Shown here: piece by piece, positions 52,608-62,071 of the stretch
Position numbering within the stretch: position 1 is the stretch's first letter
Layout: each line of letters opens with the position of its first letter
Assembly: GCF_002161285.1 (NCBI RefSeq)
Contig: NZ_NFHH01000020.1
Coordinates: forward strand, 1 to 64,000
Reading direction: 5' to 3'
Length of the DNA: 64,000 nucleotides
Source: Blautia sp. An81
GTDB taxonomy: Bacteria; Bacillota; Clostridia; Lachnospirales; Lachnospiraceae
Notes under the pieces: model-generated
What the model was told of the DNA's origin: nothing
The model's input: the letters and a program-made list of their open reading frames with translations, nothing else
The model's database searches: none
Made by a program: the position numbers and the translations under genes

Positions 52608-54077
52608 TTATTGATTCAATTCACTCATAGCATTATCAAATGCTTCAAAGAGTTCTCTGACATCCATTTTATTAACCATCATATGGTTTCCTTTGGAATC
52701 TACAACAAGATAGAAATTTGTATCATAGGAATAGAAATCTACAGTTACGTTAATTCCGCCTTCTTTATAAAAATTGATGCTCATTTCTGCATCGCCAGAG
52801 GGCTGTGCATTTTCATCCTGACTCTGCCACGTCATAGCAGTGATCAGATTGTAGAAGTTATTAAAATCTGTAGTTTCTATTTCCTTATCATTTATCATGT
52901 ATTTTGTTTCTTCTGTTGTTTCTCCATCCTCATCTTCACTTTCTACCTCTACTGTTTCCTTGGTAGCTGTATAAGTCTCACCATTTCTGGTAAAAGTTAC
53001 TTTGTCCAGATCTGCAAATGAATAGTCTGCAACTTTTGTGCTGAGGAAGTCTTCTTTATTCACCTCTGTAATATTCTGAATAGTTGATGCAGCTATGGTA
53101 TACACACAGGAATCTTCCTGAAGTTTTCCGTAATAATAAGTACTGTCCTCTGTCTGATTTCCTAAGAGCATCACCATTTGCTTATCTACTGTAACTGTAG
53201 ATTCTTCCTCACTATCTTCTGAATCTTCACTGCTTTCATCCTCTGAATCTGTGTCTTCAGCTTCTTCCTCTACCTGGTAATCCACTGTAATCACTGTAGG
53301 ATTATCCAATCCGTAAGTTCCCAGATTGCTTAAATCATAAGTAACATAGTTAGTCCAAGCCAAAGTAGAAAAGTTGCTGGTATAAGTAGATACCAGAGAA
53401 CTGTCTGCAGGAACGGTACTTCCATCTGTGTCTGCAAAAGTCCAGCCTGTTTCTGAACTACTATCCTGATAAAGTCTGGCAGTACCCTCGGGCTTCTGTA
53501 TTGATACACTAGTTATGGTACTTCCTGTAATGCTGGGGATTTCCTCTTTATCTGCAATATCACTTAAATCAAACTGAAGATTCTCCTTTAAACTGCTGTC
53601 TACCAGATAAATCTTACTGTTATCATCATTTAAACTCATATAACAGCCAGATACTGCATCATTGGTGGCTCCTAGTTTTAAAGTATTCTCTTCTCCATCT
53701 GTATCTGTCACCTTTACAGTCACTTCCGGAGCATCCAGTCCATATTCTTCCAGATTCTCGGGATTTTCAATGGTTCTGGTTGAAGATACAGACGTCACAT
53801 AAGATACTTTATCCAATATAGCAGACTCACTCAATGGAAAGCTGGAATCCTGACTATAGCTCCATGTATCATCGGAATGGGTGAAATCAAAAGTATTATC
53901 TCCTGAAACAATCTGCAGCTGGCCGATATCCTCGGCATCTATTTCAAAAACTGTTTCTGTTGTCTCTTCTTCCTGGTCATCTTCATCGTTCAGATTAAGA
54001 CTCCTCAACACAAAATAAGCAGCCAGCAAGAGGACTAATATAAGGGTTCCGATAATCAAGCCTTTATTTTTCTTCAT
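52608..54077 (-). CDS. DUF4340 domain-containing exported protein
   Basis: 489-residue protein with a single N-terminal helix (GLIIGTLILVLLLAAYFVLR) and an outside part containing repeated DUF4340 beta domains (VTDTDGEENTLKLGATNDAV; VTRNG-like TFTRNGETYTATKE). An acidic Glu/Asp/Ser stretch near residues 275-295 (EDTDSEDESSEDSEDSEEES) interrupts it. It closes the four-gene Gld-type ABC operon, one base after the GldG-like gene. Function unknown; likely an accessory of the exporter. Confidence 0.85.
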   Translation of the reverse strand: MKKNKGLIIGTLILVLLLAAYFVLRSLNLNDEDDQEEETTETVFEIDAEDIGQLQIVSGDNTFDFTHSDDTWSYSQDSSFPLSESAILDKVSYVTSVSSTRTIENPENLEEYGLDAPEVTVKVTDTDGEENTLKLGATNDAVSGCYMSLNDDNSKIYLVDSSLKENLQFDLSDIADKEEIPSITGSTITSVSIQKPEGTARLYQDSSSETGWTFADTDGSTVPADSSLVSTYTSNFSTLAWTNYVTYDLSNLGTYGLDNPTVITVDYQVEEEAEDTDSEDESSEDSEDSEEESTVTVDKQMVMLLGNQTEDSTYYYGKLQEDSCVYTIAASTIQNITEVNKEDFLSTKVADYSFADLDKVTFTRNGETYTATKETVEVESEDEDGETTEETKYMINDKEIETTDFNNFYNLITAMTWQSQDENAQPSGDAEMSINFYKEGGINVTVDFYSYDTNFYLVVDSKGNHMMVNKMDVRELFEAFDNAMSELNQ

Positions 54078-54078
54078 A

Positions 54079-55602
54079 TCACTGTTTTCTCCTCTTCATC
54101 CAGATACCAAATCCGATACCGAGAACGCACACCGGAATAACTGCTGTTACAACAATACTCCAAAAGCTTACATCTGCTGCTGAGATTGTAAGTGAAGAAG
54201 TATCCAGGCTCTTACTTGCAATAGAGATGGTACTTGTACTGTCTTCCTCTGTCTGACACAGCCAGGACAGTGATGATGACAGAAGTTCATAGTTTGTTCC
54301 TGATACATAGCTGTTAATGGTGTCATCAAAAATTGTGCTTGATGAAAAATATACAATCTGTGTCTCAGCATCATCGCTAACCTCTTCTGTAATGGCTACC
54401 GCCAGATCAAAGGGACCGTCGATGTCAGAACTTTCTTTTTCTACTGTCTGCATATTTTCCAAATCCGTCTTAGAGTAAGCACTGTCTGAAGTTGAAAGAA
54501 TACTCTGCACGTTCAGAGAATCTCTTACATTATCAATTGTCTCAATTCCCTGGGCAAGGGCCATAAGCACATATCGGCTGCCAGATGATAAAGAAGAAGT
54601 AATATCCGTGCTCTTAATATCCGGAAGCAGATAATAAGGATTCTGGGAAATATAGTGGTCTGTATCTCCTTCCATAACAACTCCGTCTACTGTACGAACG
54701 CCGTAATTTTCCAGGACAGATTTAAAATTCGGCATATCCTCAGTAGTGTAATCGGATATAATAAGTGCCTTTCCTCCATTCTCCAGATAATTAATAATCT
54801 TTGCTGCCTCATCTTCTGAAATATCTGTAGCTGGCGAATATATGAGCAGACAGGAAGCATCTTCTGGTACAGCGTCCTGTGTCAGAAGGTTCAGAGACTG
54901 GATTTCTATATTTGCCTTTTGAATAGTCTCTGTCATGTTTGTACTCATAGAAATCTCGTCATGTCCTTCCAGAGTATATAAAATAGGCATATCCTCTGAA
55001 ATTACATAATTGATAGCACTGGTAAGCTGTCCCTCTCCATCAAAAGCCGTTGTCTCCTGAGTATAGGTCTGATAATTAATACTTGTCTCATACATATCAC
55101 TATAGTCTACTACTCTGCTCTTATCTCCGCAAACTACAATAATACTATTATTATTTACAGAATCTGAAGTGTACTGCTGAGTAAAAGTAGGATAAACTGC
55201 CGGGTCTCTCTGCTCTACAGTAATATGCTCGTTTCTTTCTTCATATCGTTCCAGAAGCCTTTGGATATCACTGCTCTCCGTACCTTCCTGGGCGATCAGA
55301 TACAATTCTACATCTTTGTCAAGATTGTCCAGAACCTCTTTTGTCTGATCTCCAATGGTATAAAGTTTTTCACTGCTCAGATCTAACTCTCGAATACTGG
55401 TAGGCAGTTCCTGTATCACCAGATTCAAGACCACTGCAATAGCAACAACAAGAGCTGTTATACCTATGCTGTAAGAACCATGGTGTAAAATCTTTTTGTT
55501 TTTAGTTCTTTTTTCTTTAATATTACTAATAGTATTCTTAATATTTATTTTTTCTTTAAGCTTCAAATTTTTTAAGCTGAATTTTCCTTTTGATTTTTTC
55601 AT
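54079..55602 (-). CDS. GldG-family ABC transporter auxiliary membrane protein
   Basis: 507 residues, N-terminal helix (HHGSYSIGITALVVAIAVVL) and C-terminal helix (SFWSIVVTAVIPVCVLGIGF) around a large extracytoplasmic domain of the GldG/ABC-type uncharacterised family (SSEKLYTIGDQTKEVLDNLD, YTLEGHDEISMSTNMTETIQ, EAAKIINYLENGGKALIISD). Encoded between the permease and DUF4340 genes. In Bacteroidetes GldG is part of the gliding ABC system; in Firmicutes its task is unknown. Confidence 0.87.
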   Translation of the reverse strand: MKKSKGKFSLKNLKLKEKINIKNTISNIKEKRTKNKKILHHGSYSIGITALVVAIAVVLNLVIQELPTSIRELDLSSEKLYTIGDQTKEVLDNLDKDVELYLIAQEGTESSDIQRLLERYEERNEHITVEQRDPAVYPTFTQQYTSDSVNNNSIIVVCGDKSRVVDYSDMYETSINYQTYTQETTAFDGEGQLTSAINYVISEDMPILYTLEGHDEISMSTNMTETIQKANIEIQSLNLLTQDAVPEDASCLLIYSPATDISEDEAAKIINYLENGGKALIISDYTTEDMPNFKSVLENYGVRTVDGVVMEGDTDHYISQNPYYLLPDIKSTDITSSLSSGSRYVLMALAQGIETIDNVRDSLNVQSILSTSDSAYSKTDLENMQTVEKESSDIDGPFDLAVAITEEVSDDAETQIVYFSSSTIFDDTINSYVSGTNYELLSSSLSWLCQTEEDSTSTISIASKSLDTSSLTISAADVSFWSIVVTAVIPVCVLGIGFGIWMKRRKQ

Positions 55603-55632
55603 ATCTGCATCTCCTTTACTAAAATTTCAGAT

Positions 55633-56496
55633 TTAACTCCAACGCCGTTTTTGTATACTCTGAATTGTAAGAAATACAAAAATGCAGATAACCGACAGCA
55701 TATAAATAATTCCTGATAGGTCTAGAATGCCGCCTACAAAGTTATCAAACTGGTTTGATATTGCCAGAAGATCCAGCAGTTTCTGTATCAGTCCCTCATA
55801 AATAGAAGATTTCACAATATACAGCACTACATTTACTGCTACCAATACAATTCCCAGCACAGAGGACAGAATCATATCTTTTGTCATCTGATATACTACC
55901 AGTGCGATAATCACGGAAATAACCAGAAAGGCTGCAAAAGAAGCCATAGATGTACTGGAAAAAAAGCTGGAAATTCCGTCCATTACATAGCTGCAGAACA
56001 GAACTCCAAATGTAAGCACTGCTGCAATAATCTGACTTTCTGTTATAGAAGACAGAAAAAGACCTACCGCAATCTGAGCACAGCCCAGAAGATAGAATCC
56101 AAATACTGCTGTATAAGTCGTTGTATAAGAAACTGTTCCGTATCTTCCCATAATAAAAGGATAGCAGCCCGCTATCACTACAGGGATCAGATATATGGAT
56201 ATCATACTCAGATATTTACCAAAAACAATTTTCCATACCGGTACAGGCGCTGTAAGCAGGAGCTGGTCTATCTTATTCTTTTTCTCCTCAGAAAGTATTC
56301 TCATAGTAAGCACTGGAGTAATGATCAGGAAAAGGAAGGTCACTGCATTCAGCGTAGAACCGAAGTCAGGACTTGCATATTGGAGATTATAGGCCGTGAA
56401 ATAAATTCCCAGTAATAGTAAGATAAATGCAATAAAAACATATCCTATCATGGAAGTAAGATAACTTCTTAATTCTTTTTTGTATACTGCCAGCAT
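55633..56496 (-). CDS. ABC-2 type permease (GldF-like)
   Basis: 287-residue integral membrane protein with six helices (IGYVFIAFILLLLGIYFTAY first), and the ABC-2 features FLIITPVLTMRILSEEKKNK and QLLLTAPVPVWKIVFGKYLS. Pairs with the ATPase encoded 2 bases upstream. Probable exporter; substrate unknown. Confidence 0.92.
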   Translation of the reverse strand: MLAVYKKELRSYLTSMIGYVFIAFILLLLGIYFTAYNLQYASPDFGSTLNAVTFLFLIITPVLTMRILSEEKKNKIDQLLLTAPVPVWKIVFGKYLSMISIYLIPVVIAGCYPFIMGRYGTVSYTTTYTAVFGFYLLGCAQIAVGLFLSSITESQIIAAVLTFGVLFCSYVMDGISSFFSSTSMASFAAFLVISVIIALVVYQMTKDMILSSVLGIVLVAVNVVLYIVKSSIYEGLIQKLLDLLAISNQFDNFVGGILDLSGIIYMLSVICIFVFLTIQSIQKRRWS

Positions 56497-56498
56497 AA

Positions 56499-57500
56499 TT
56501 ATTCTTCTCCCTCCTCTTCTCTCTCATCTTCAAAGATTTCTTCTTCTGTTGGCAAAGTCACCTGACTCCTCTCATCTGTAAGCTTCAGGAACACTTCTTC
56601 AAGAGACATATTTGACGACTGCATTTTCAAAATCGGACATTTTGCTTCTGCAAGGGCAAAGAATATATTTTCCCTCATGTCCACATCTCCTGCAATTTTT
56701 ACAGTAAAGTCGCAAGCTCCTGGTATTATAGAATTATGGTAAATCATATCTTCTATATTCTCTACTAAATCCAAGGCCTTTCTAATCTGTCCTTCCTTAC
56801 CTTTCACAGTCAGTTCCAAAGAATTTGCGCCTGACATCAGACGGCTCAGATTTTCCGGTGAATCACTGGCCACCAGTCTTCCTTTATCAATAATCAGCAC
56901 ATAATCACACACTGCGCTTACTTCAGACAAAATATGAGAGCTGAGAATAACCGTATGATTTTTCCCCAGACTCTTTATCAGATCTCGGATTTCTATGATC
57001 TGCTTAGGGTCCAGTCCTACAGTAGGTTCATCCAAGATAATGATCTCCGGATATCCCAGCAGGGCCTGAGCCAGTCCCACTCTCTGTTTATATCCCTTCG
57101 ACAGGTTTTTTATCAGTCTGTTCTTTACATTCTGAATTTTCGTAGTTGACATAACTCCATTGATATTTCCCTGTCTTTTCTCTTTTGGAATCCCTTTCAG
57201 CTCTGCTGCAAATTCCAGGTATTCCTGTGCTGTCATATCCTGATACAAGGGCGGCAGTTCAGGAAGATAGCCTATTTTTTTCTTGGCCTCCTCCGGTTCA
57301 TCCAGAATATTGTGTCCGTCAATCAGAATATCCCCTTCTGTAGATGCAATATAGCCGGTGATCATATTCATGGTCGTAGATTTTCCCGCGCCATTAGGAC
57401 CCAGAAAACCGTAAATTTTCCCCTTTTCCACGGTAAAATTCAGGTGATCTACAGCAACATGAGCACCGTACTTTTTTACAAGATTCCTAACTTCAATCAA
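56499..57500 (-). CDS. ABC transporter ATP-binding protein (GldA-like)
   Basis: 333-residue ATPase: Walker A GFLGPNGAGKSTTMNMITG, signature NLSKGYKQRVGLAQAL, Walker B IIILDEPTVGLDP, switch His in VILSSHILSEV. The C-terminal 100 residues form the extension seen in ABC-2 exporters, ending in an acidic tail. First gene of the operon with GldF-, GldG- and DUF4340-like genes. Confidence 0.96.
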   Translation of the reverse strand: MIEVRNLVKKYGAHVAVDHLNFTVEKGKIYGFLGPNGAGKSTTMNMITGYIASTEGDILIDGHNILDEPEEAKKKIGYLPELPPLYQDMTAQEYLEFAAELKGIPKEKRQGNINGVMSTTKIQNVKNRLIKNLSKGYKQRVGLAQALLGYPEIIILDEPTVGLDPKQIIEIRDLIKSLGKNHTVILSSHILSEVSAVCDYVLIIDKGRLVASDSPENLSRLMSGANSLELTVKGKEGQIRKALDLVENIEDMIYHNSIIPGACDFTVKIAGDVDMRENIFFALAEAKCPILKMQSSNMSLEEVFLKLTDERSQVTLPTEEEIFEDEREEEGEE

Positions 57501-57586
57501 GATACTCCCTCCTTATTAATCTTTTTTGACTGTTCTATTTTATGGGAAAATTGTGATAAAAATTAGGTTAGAATGTGATTTTTCTG

Positions 57587-57804
57587 TGAAACAAAAAGAC
57601 TTGTTATAAAAAGAGGGACGGGAACTGCTGGTATAGTTTTTCAATAGAGAATAGAGAGGGCTGCTTTCTTGCTCAGTCTGCGCTGCTCTGAGCCTGTAGT
57701 CTCAGAGCATGCTCGACAGATTCGCATAAAGCAGCCCTCTCTATTCTTTTTGTACGTTATGAAGCAGTTCCCTGTTTTATTTCGTAGGGAAGTCTTTTGT
57801 TTCA
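57587..57804. repeat. Concentric palindrome B with conserved 60-nt core
   Basis: 218-base structure of nested inverted repeats sharing one centre (57696). Outer arm TGAAACAAAAAGACTT with AAGTCTTTTGTTTCA; middle GGGAACTGCT (57620-57629) with AGCAGTTCCC (57763-57772); inner GAATAGAGAGGGCTGCTTT (57649-57667) with its exact mirror (57728-57746). The apex core 57671-57730 has stem GCTCTGAG/CTCAGAGC and matches palindrome A's core. It occupies much of the 384-base gap 57501-57884. Confidence 0.82.
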
Positions 57805-57884
57805 TATGTATGGGTTATTTAGTTTACATAATTTGTTTACATAAGTGTTTCGACAGTTAGAAGTGAATATCTTCTTTGTGGGGA

Positions 57885-59273
57885 TTACGCATGGGGAATA
57901 TTTGTATGTTCGCTTATTTCACGGCTGGTGGTGCACAGGTCTTCTACGGACAGGTCGTGGAGGTTTTCGTGGCCGGTGATGCGGGCGAACATTTTCAGTT
58001 CCTCTAAGGTGGTATTTAAGAAGTTTCCCACTCTTCTGGCTCCGGCTTCTCTCTTTAATCTGGCTCTCAGTTCCGGGTCCTGGGTAGCTACGCCTACAGG
58101 ACACATGCCGGTGCCGCAGATACGGTACTGCTGGCATCCCAGAGCCATCAGCGCTGCAGAAGCAATTGCTACAGCATCGGCTCCCATAGCTATGGCTTTT
58201 GCAAAGTCTGAGGATACACGAAGCCCTCCTGTAATGATCAGGCTGATATCTGAGCCTATGCTGTCCAGATACTTTCTGGCTCTGTAAAGGGCATATATAG
58301 TCGGTACACTGGCAGAATCCCGCAGCATCAGAGGCGAAGAGCCTGTAGCGCCTCCTCTTCCGTCTATGGTGATAAAATCAGGCTCTGCGTACACGCAGAA
58401 AGCCAGGTCTTTCTCTATCCTTCCTGCTGCAATCTTTACTCCCACAGGGCGGCCTCCTGAAGCCATTTTAAGCTGGGCTACAAGGCCTTTCAGGTCCTCT
58501 CTGGTATTTATTCCAGGGAACCTGGAAGGGGCCGTTATTTCCTGTCCTGCAGGCTTATTCCTTATCTTTGCGATTTCCTCTGTCACCTTCTCTCCGGGAA
58601 GATGTCCTCCCATTCCAGGCTTGGTTCCCTGGCCGATCTTGATTTCAATTGCATCTGCATTCCGGAGATTTTCCGGTGTAACACTGTATAGATTTCCCAC
58701 ATACTCAAATATGTATTTATCTGCTGCTGCCATCTCCTCCGGCAGGATTCCTCCCTCTCCTGAGCACATGGCGCTTTTTCCCAGCGCAGAGCCTTCTGCC
58801 AGAGCAATCTTTGCTTCTTTTGACAGTGCTCCAAAAGACATGTGGGAAATATATACGGGATTTTCCAGTATCAAAGGTTTCTTAGCATGCTTTCCGATGA
58901 TCGTCCTGGTATTTACCTGAGCATCCTCAGCCAAAGGCATTGGGTCCAGCTGTGCTCCCAATATAAGGATTTCGTCCCAGGAAGGCATAGGCAGCTTAGT
59001 TCCCATGGCAGCATGAATGCTTTTTCCTGTAACTGCCATTTCATGGATTTCTTTCATATACCTGCAGCTTTCATCTTCTCTGACAAATTCTCTGGGATAT
59101 TCCAGACTTTCTGTCTTTTTTTCTTCTCTCTTTACCTGCCGTATCTCCTCATAGATGGAAAAAGCTGAAGCCGGCTGATGACAGACCGGACACTCCTTCA
59201 GCTCTGAAAAAGGAATTCTCTGTTCCTCTTCGTCAAAAACATACCCACATACATTGCATTTGTACTTTGCCAT
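57885..59273 (-). CDS. Rubredoxin-fused glutamate-synthase-like FMN oxidoreductase
   Basis: 462 residues. N-terminal rubredoxin-type metal site (YKCNVCGYVFDEEE, LKECPVCHQPAS), then the central/FMN domain of glutamate synthase large subunit: ISHMSFGALSKEAKIALAEG, GEGGILPEE, KIGQGTKPGMGGHLPGEKV, FITIDGRGGATGSSPLMLRD, CGTGMCPVGVATQDPELRAR. The Cys cluster for 3Fe-4S is partly present (CGTGMCPVG). Without the amidotransferase domain it is one of the GltB-like proteins of anaerobes (archaeal-type glutamate synthase or other FMN oxidoreductase). Single gene. Confidence 0.85.
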   Translation of the reverse strand: MAKYKCNVCGYVFDEEEQRIPFSELKECPVCHQPASAFSIYEEIRQVKREEKKTESLEYPREFVREDESCRYMKEIHEMAVTGKSIHAAMGTKLPMPSWDEILILGAQLDPMPLAEDAQVNTRTIIGKHAKKPLILENPVYISHMSFGALSKEAKIALAEGSALGKSAMCSGEGGILPEEMAAADKYIFEYVGNLYSVTPENLRNADAIEIKIGQGTKPGMGGHLPGEKVTEEIAKIRNKPAGQEITAPSRFPGINTREDLKGLVAQLKMASGGRPVGVKIAAGRIEKDLAFCVYAEPDFITIDGRGGATGSSPLMLRDSASVPTIYALYRARKYLDSIGSDISLIITGGLRVSSDFAKAIAMGADAVAIASAALMALGCQQYRICGTGMCPVGVATQDPELRARLKREAGARRVGNFLNTTLEELKMFARITGHENLHDLSVEDLCTTSREISEHTNIPHA

Positions 59274-59310
59274 ACAATACCTCCTTCTTAATTTTCAAAA
59301 GATTTATCTC

Positions 59311-60045
59311 CTAGGCCTTCTCCAGCCCCAGAGGTTCCTTTGCCGGAGTTCCCGGTTTTCTGGGATACTTTTTCGGTGTCTCCTTTACCTTCTTTATAAC
59401 AACAAGGGTCCGGTCCATATCCGTCTGGCACAGCTGAAAACTCTCTGTTTTCTCCAGTTTTCCTCCCAGAAGAGATATGGCCTTTTTGCCTTCCCTTATT
59501 TCTTCCTCTGCCTGTCCTGCCTTATAGGAAACAAAATACCCGCCCTTTTTCACATAAGGCATGCAGTATTCACATAATACTGCCAGACGGGAAACTGCTC
59601 TGGACACGCTAAGGTCATATTTTTCCCTGTACTGAAGCTTCTTTCCCCCTTCTTCTGCTCTCAGATGGACTGTCTCAATATCTTCAAGACCCAGTTCACC
59701 AATAACCTCATTTAAGAAGTTCAGCCTTTTATTCAGAGAATCCAGTAGGGTTACCTTCAGATGGGGAAAAGCAATCTTCAGAGGAATTCCCGGAAATCCT
59801 GCTCCTGTTCCCACATCAATACAGGTATTTATTTTTTGCATATCCACAGTTCCTGCAATGGACAGACTGTCTGCAAAGTGTTTCAGGAGCACCTGATCAA
59901 ATTCTGTGATTCCCGTCAGGTTCATGACCTTATTCCACTGAATAAGCAGTTCATAGTACCGGATAAACTGTTCTTCCTGCCTCTCTGTGAGAACAATACC
60001 GTATTCTTGGGCTCCTTCTCTTAAAATGCTCATATCATAGTTCAT
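59311..60045 (-). CDS. rsmG: 16S rRNA (guanine527-N7) methyltransferase RsmG (GidB)
   Basis: 244 residues: [16 protein letters not shown]-binding [56 protein letters not shown]. Start is the Met behind AAAGGAG, overlapping the mnmG stop by 11 bases; the longer frame to 60129 lies inside mnmG. The C-terminal tail ([18 protein letters not shown]) is usual. Confidence 0.97.
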   Translation of the reverse strand: MNYDMSILREGAQEYGIVLTERQEEQFIRYYELLIQWNKVMNLTGITEFDQVLLKHFADSLSIAGTVDMQKINTCIDVGTGAGFPGIPLKIAFPHLKVTLLDSLNKRLNFLNEVIGELGLEDIETVHLRAEEGGKKLQYREKYDLSVSRAVSRLAVLCEYCMPYVKKGGYFVSYKAGQAEEEIREGKKAISLLGGKLEKTESFQLCQTDMDRTLVVIKKVKETPKKYPRKPGTPAKEPLGLEKA

Positions 60046-61942
60046 GCTTTTCTCCTTTACCTGACTGTCTTCTGTAAGTTTCCATATACACCAGAAGTAC
60101 AGAAATATCCGCCGGAGAAACCCCTGCAATTCTGGAAGCCTGGCCTATGGAAACTGGCCGGAACTGTTCCAGTTTCTGTCTTGCCTCCATGCGCAGGCCG
60201 CTGATCTGGCTGTAGTCCAGGTCCTGTGGTAGTCTTTTTTTCTCCAGCTTTTTAAATCCCTCTACCTGCTTCTCCTGTCTCTTTATATAACCTTCATACT
60301 TAATGTTAATGTTCACCTGATCTCTTACATCCTGAGGCAGTTCCGGACGATTTTTATCCAGAGGAGCCACAATATCATAGGACAGCTCCGGCCTTCTGAT
60401 CAGGTCTGCCAGAGATATACCATTCTTCAGCAAAGTGCTGCCATGGTCTTTCAGCAGCTCCTGTACTTCCGGTGATGCTCCTACGTGGACATGCTCCATC
60501 CGTTCTTTTTCTTCCTGTATCTTCTCTTTTTTCCAGAGCACATATTCATACTGTTCCCTGGTCACCAGACCTACTTTATATCCTTTTTCTCTCAGCCTCA
60601 GGTCCGCGTTGTCCTGCCGCAGGAGAAGCCTGTACTCTGCCCGGCTGGTCATCATACGGTATGGCTCATGGTTCTCCTTAGTCACCAGGTCGTCGATCAA
60701 CACCCCGATATAGGACTCTGACCGGTCCAATATGAGCATTTCCTTACCCAGTACCTCCATAGCCGCATTAATGCCTGCTACCAGTCCCTGAGCTGCTGCT
60801 TCTTCATATCCGGAACTTCCGTTAAACTGCCCTCCTGAAAACAAGCCTTTAATTTTTTTGAACTCCAGGGTGGGGTAAAGCTGATTTGCATTAATGCAGT
60901 CATATTCTATAGCATAAGCATTCCGGACAATTTTTGCATTTCCCAGCCCAGCCACTGAACGGTACATGGCATACTGTACATCTTCAGGAAGAGAGCTTGA
61001 CATACCTCCGATATACATTTCATTGGTATACAGTCCTTCTGGCTCAATAAATACCTGATGCCGGTTCTTATCTGCAAATTTTACCACTTTATCCTCAATA
61101 GAAGGACAGTAGCGGGGGCCTGTACCCTCTATCATACCTGAGTAAAGAGGTGACCGGTCCAGGTTTTCCCGGATAATCTCATGGGTCTTTTCATTGGTAT
61201 AGGTCAGCCAGCAGGAAATCTGATCGATCTGAACATCCTCAGGGTCTGTGGAAAAGGAAAACGGTACCACTCTCTCGTCTCCAAACTGCTCTTCCATCTT
61301 GGAAAAATCAATGCTTCTTTTATCAATACGGGCAGGTGTTCCTGTTTTAAACCTGTACATTTCAATTCCCAGATTTTTCAGGGAATCCGTAAGATGGTTG
61401 GCCGCCTGAAGACCATTAGGCCCTGTATAATTGCTCACATCTCCGTAAATACATCTGGCCTTTAAATAAGTCCCTGTACAAAGTACCACTGCCTTTGTAT
61501 GATACACGGCTCCTGAATAGGTCTTAACCCCTTTCATGACTTCATCTTCTGCAATAAGTTCTGTGACCTCTGCCTGACGTATTGTAAGATGCTCTGTATT
61601 TTCCAGAGTCCTCCTCATTTCTTCTGTATAAGCATGCTTATCTGCCTGAGCTCTGAGAGAATGGACTGCCGGTCCCTTAGACACATTAAGCATTTTGGAC
61701 TGTATAAAGGTCTTATCAATATTTTTTCCCATCTCTCCGCCCAAAGCATCTACTTCTCTTACCAGATGTCCCTTGGAACTTCCTCCTATATTGGGATTAC
61801 AGGGCATAAGCGCAATACTGTCCACACTGACAGTAAACATGATCGTCTCCAGCCCCAGCCGCGCACAGGCCAGAGCCGCCTCGCAGCCTGCATGACCTGC
61901 TCCCACCACGGCAATATCATAATTTTCTTCCAGTACCTTCAT
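60035..61942 (-). CDS. mnmG: tRNA uridine-5-carboxymethylaminomethyl modification enzyme MnmG (GidA)
   Basis: 635-residue FAD enzyme acting with MnmE on wobble uridine of tRNAs. FAD motif [20 protein letters not shown], conserved [40 protein letters not shown], and the C-terminal helical domain. Full length, 129 bases from mnmE. Confidence 0.98.
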   Translation of the reverse strand: MKVLEENYDIAVVGAGHAGCEAALACARLGLETIMFTVSVDSIALMPCNPNIGGSSKGHLVREVDALGGEMGKNIDKTFIQSKMLNVSKGPAVHSLRAQADKHAYTEEMRRTLENTEHLTIRQAEVTELIAEDEVMKGVKTYSGAVYHTKAVVLCTGTYLKARCIYGDVSNYTGPNGLQAANHLTDSLKNLGIEMYRFKTGTPARIDKRSIDFSKMEEQFGDERVVPFSFSTDPEDVQIDQISCWLTYTNEKTHEIIRENLDRSPLYSGMIEGTGPRYCPSIEDKVVKFADKNRHQVFIEPEGLYTNEMYIGGMSSSLPEDVQYAMYRSVAGLGNAKIVRNAYAIEYDCINANQLYPTLEFKKIKGLFSGGQFNGSSGYEEAAAQGLVAGINAAMEVLGKEMLILDRSESYIGVLIDDLVTKENHEPYRMMTSRAEYRLLLRQDNADLRLREKGYKVGLVTREQYEYVLWKKEKIQEEKERMEHVHVGASPEVQELLKDHGSTLLKNGISLADLIRRPELSYDIVAPLDKNRPELPQDVRDQVNINIKYEGYIKRQEKQVEGFKKLEKKRLPQDLDYSQISGLRMEARQKLEQFRPVSIGQASRIAGVSPADISVLLVYMETYRRQSGKGEKHEL

Positions 61943-62071
61943 TTTCCCTGAATCCTTTCTCCGTTCTTATATTCTCTGATCCCCGCAGACAGCGGGGGCT
62001 GCTGAATCCACATTTTAAATCTGTTTTGTGGAGAATACCCACATTTTTTATGTTTTTTGTGGATAACCCTC

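Noticed and set aside
61981-61997. GC hairpin CCCCGC/GCGGGG between mnmE and mnmG as a terminator
   Set aside because: No T-run follows on the minus strand, and mnmE-mnmG are normally co-transcribed; not listed as a feature.
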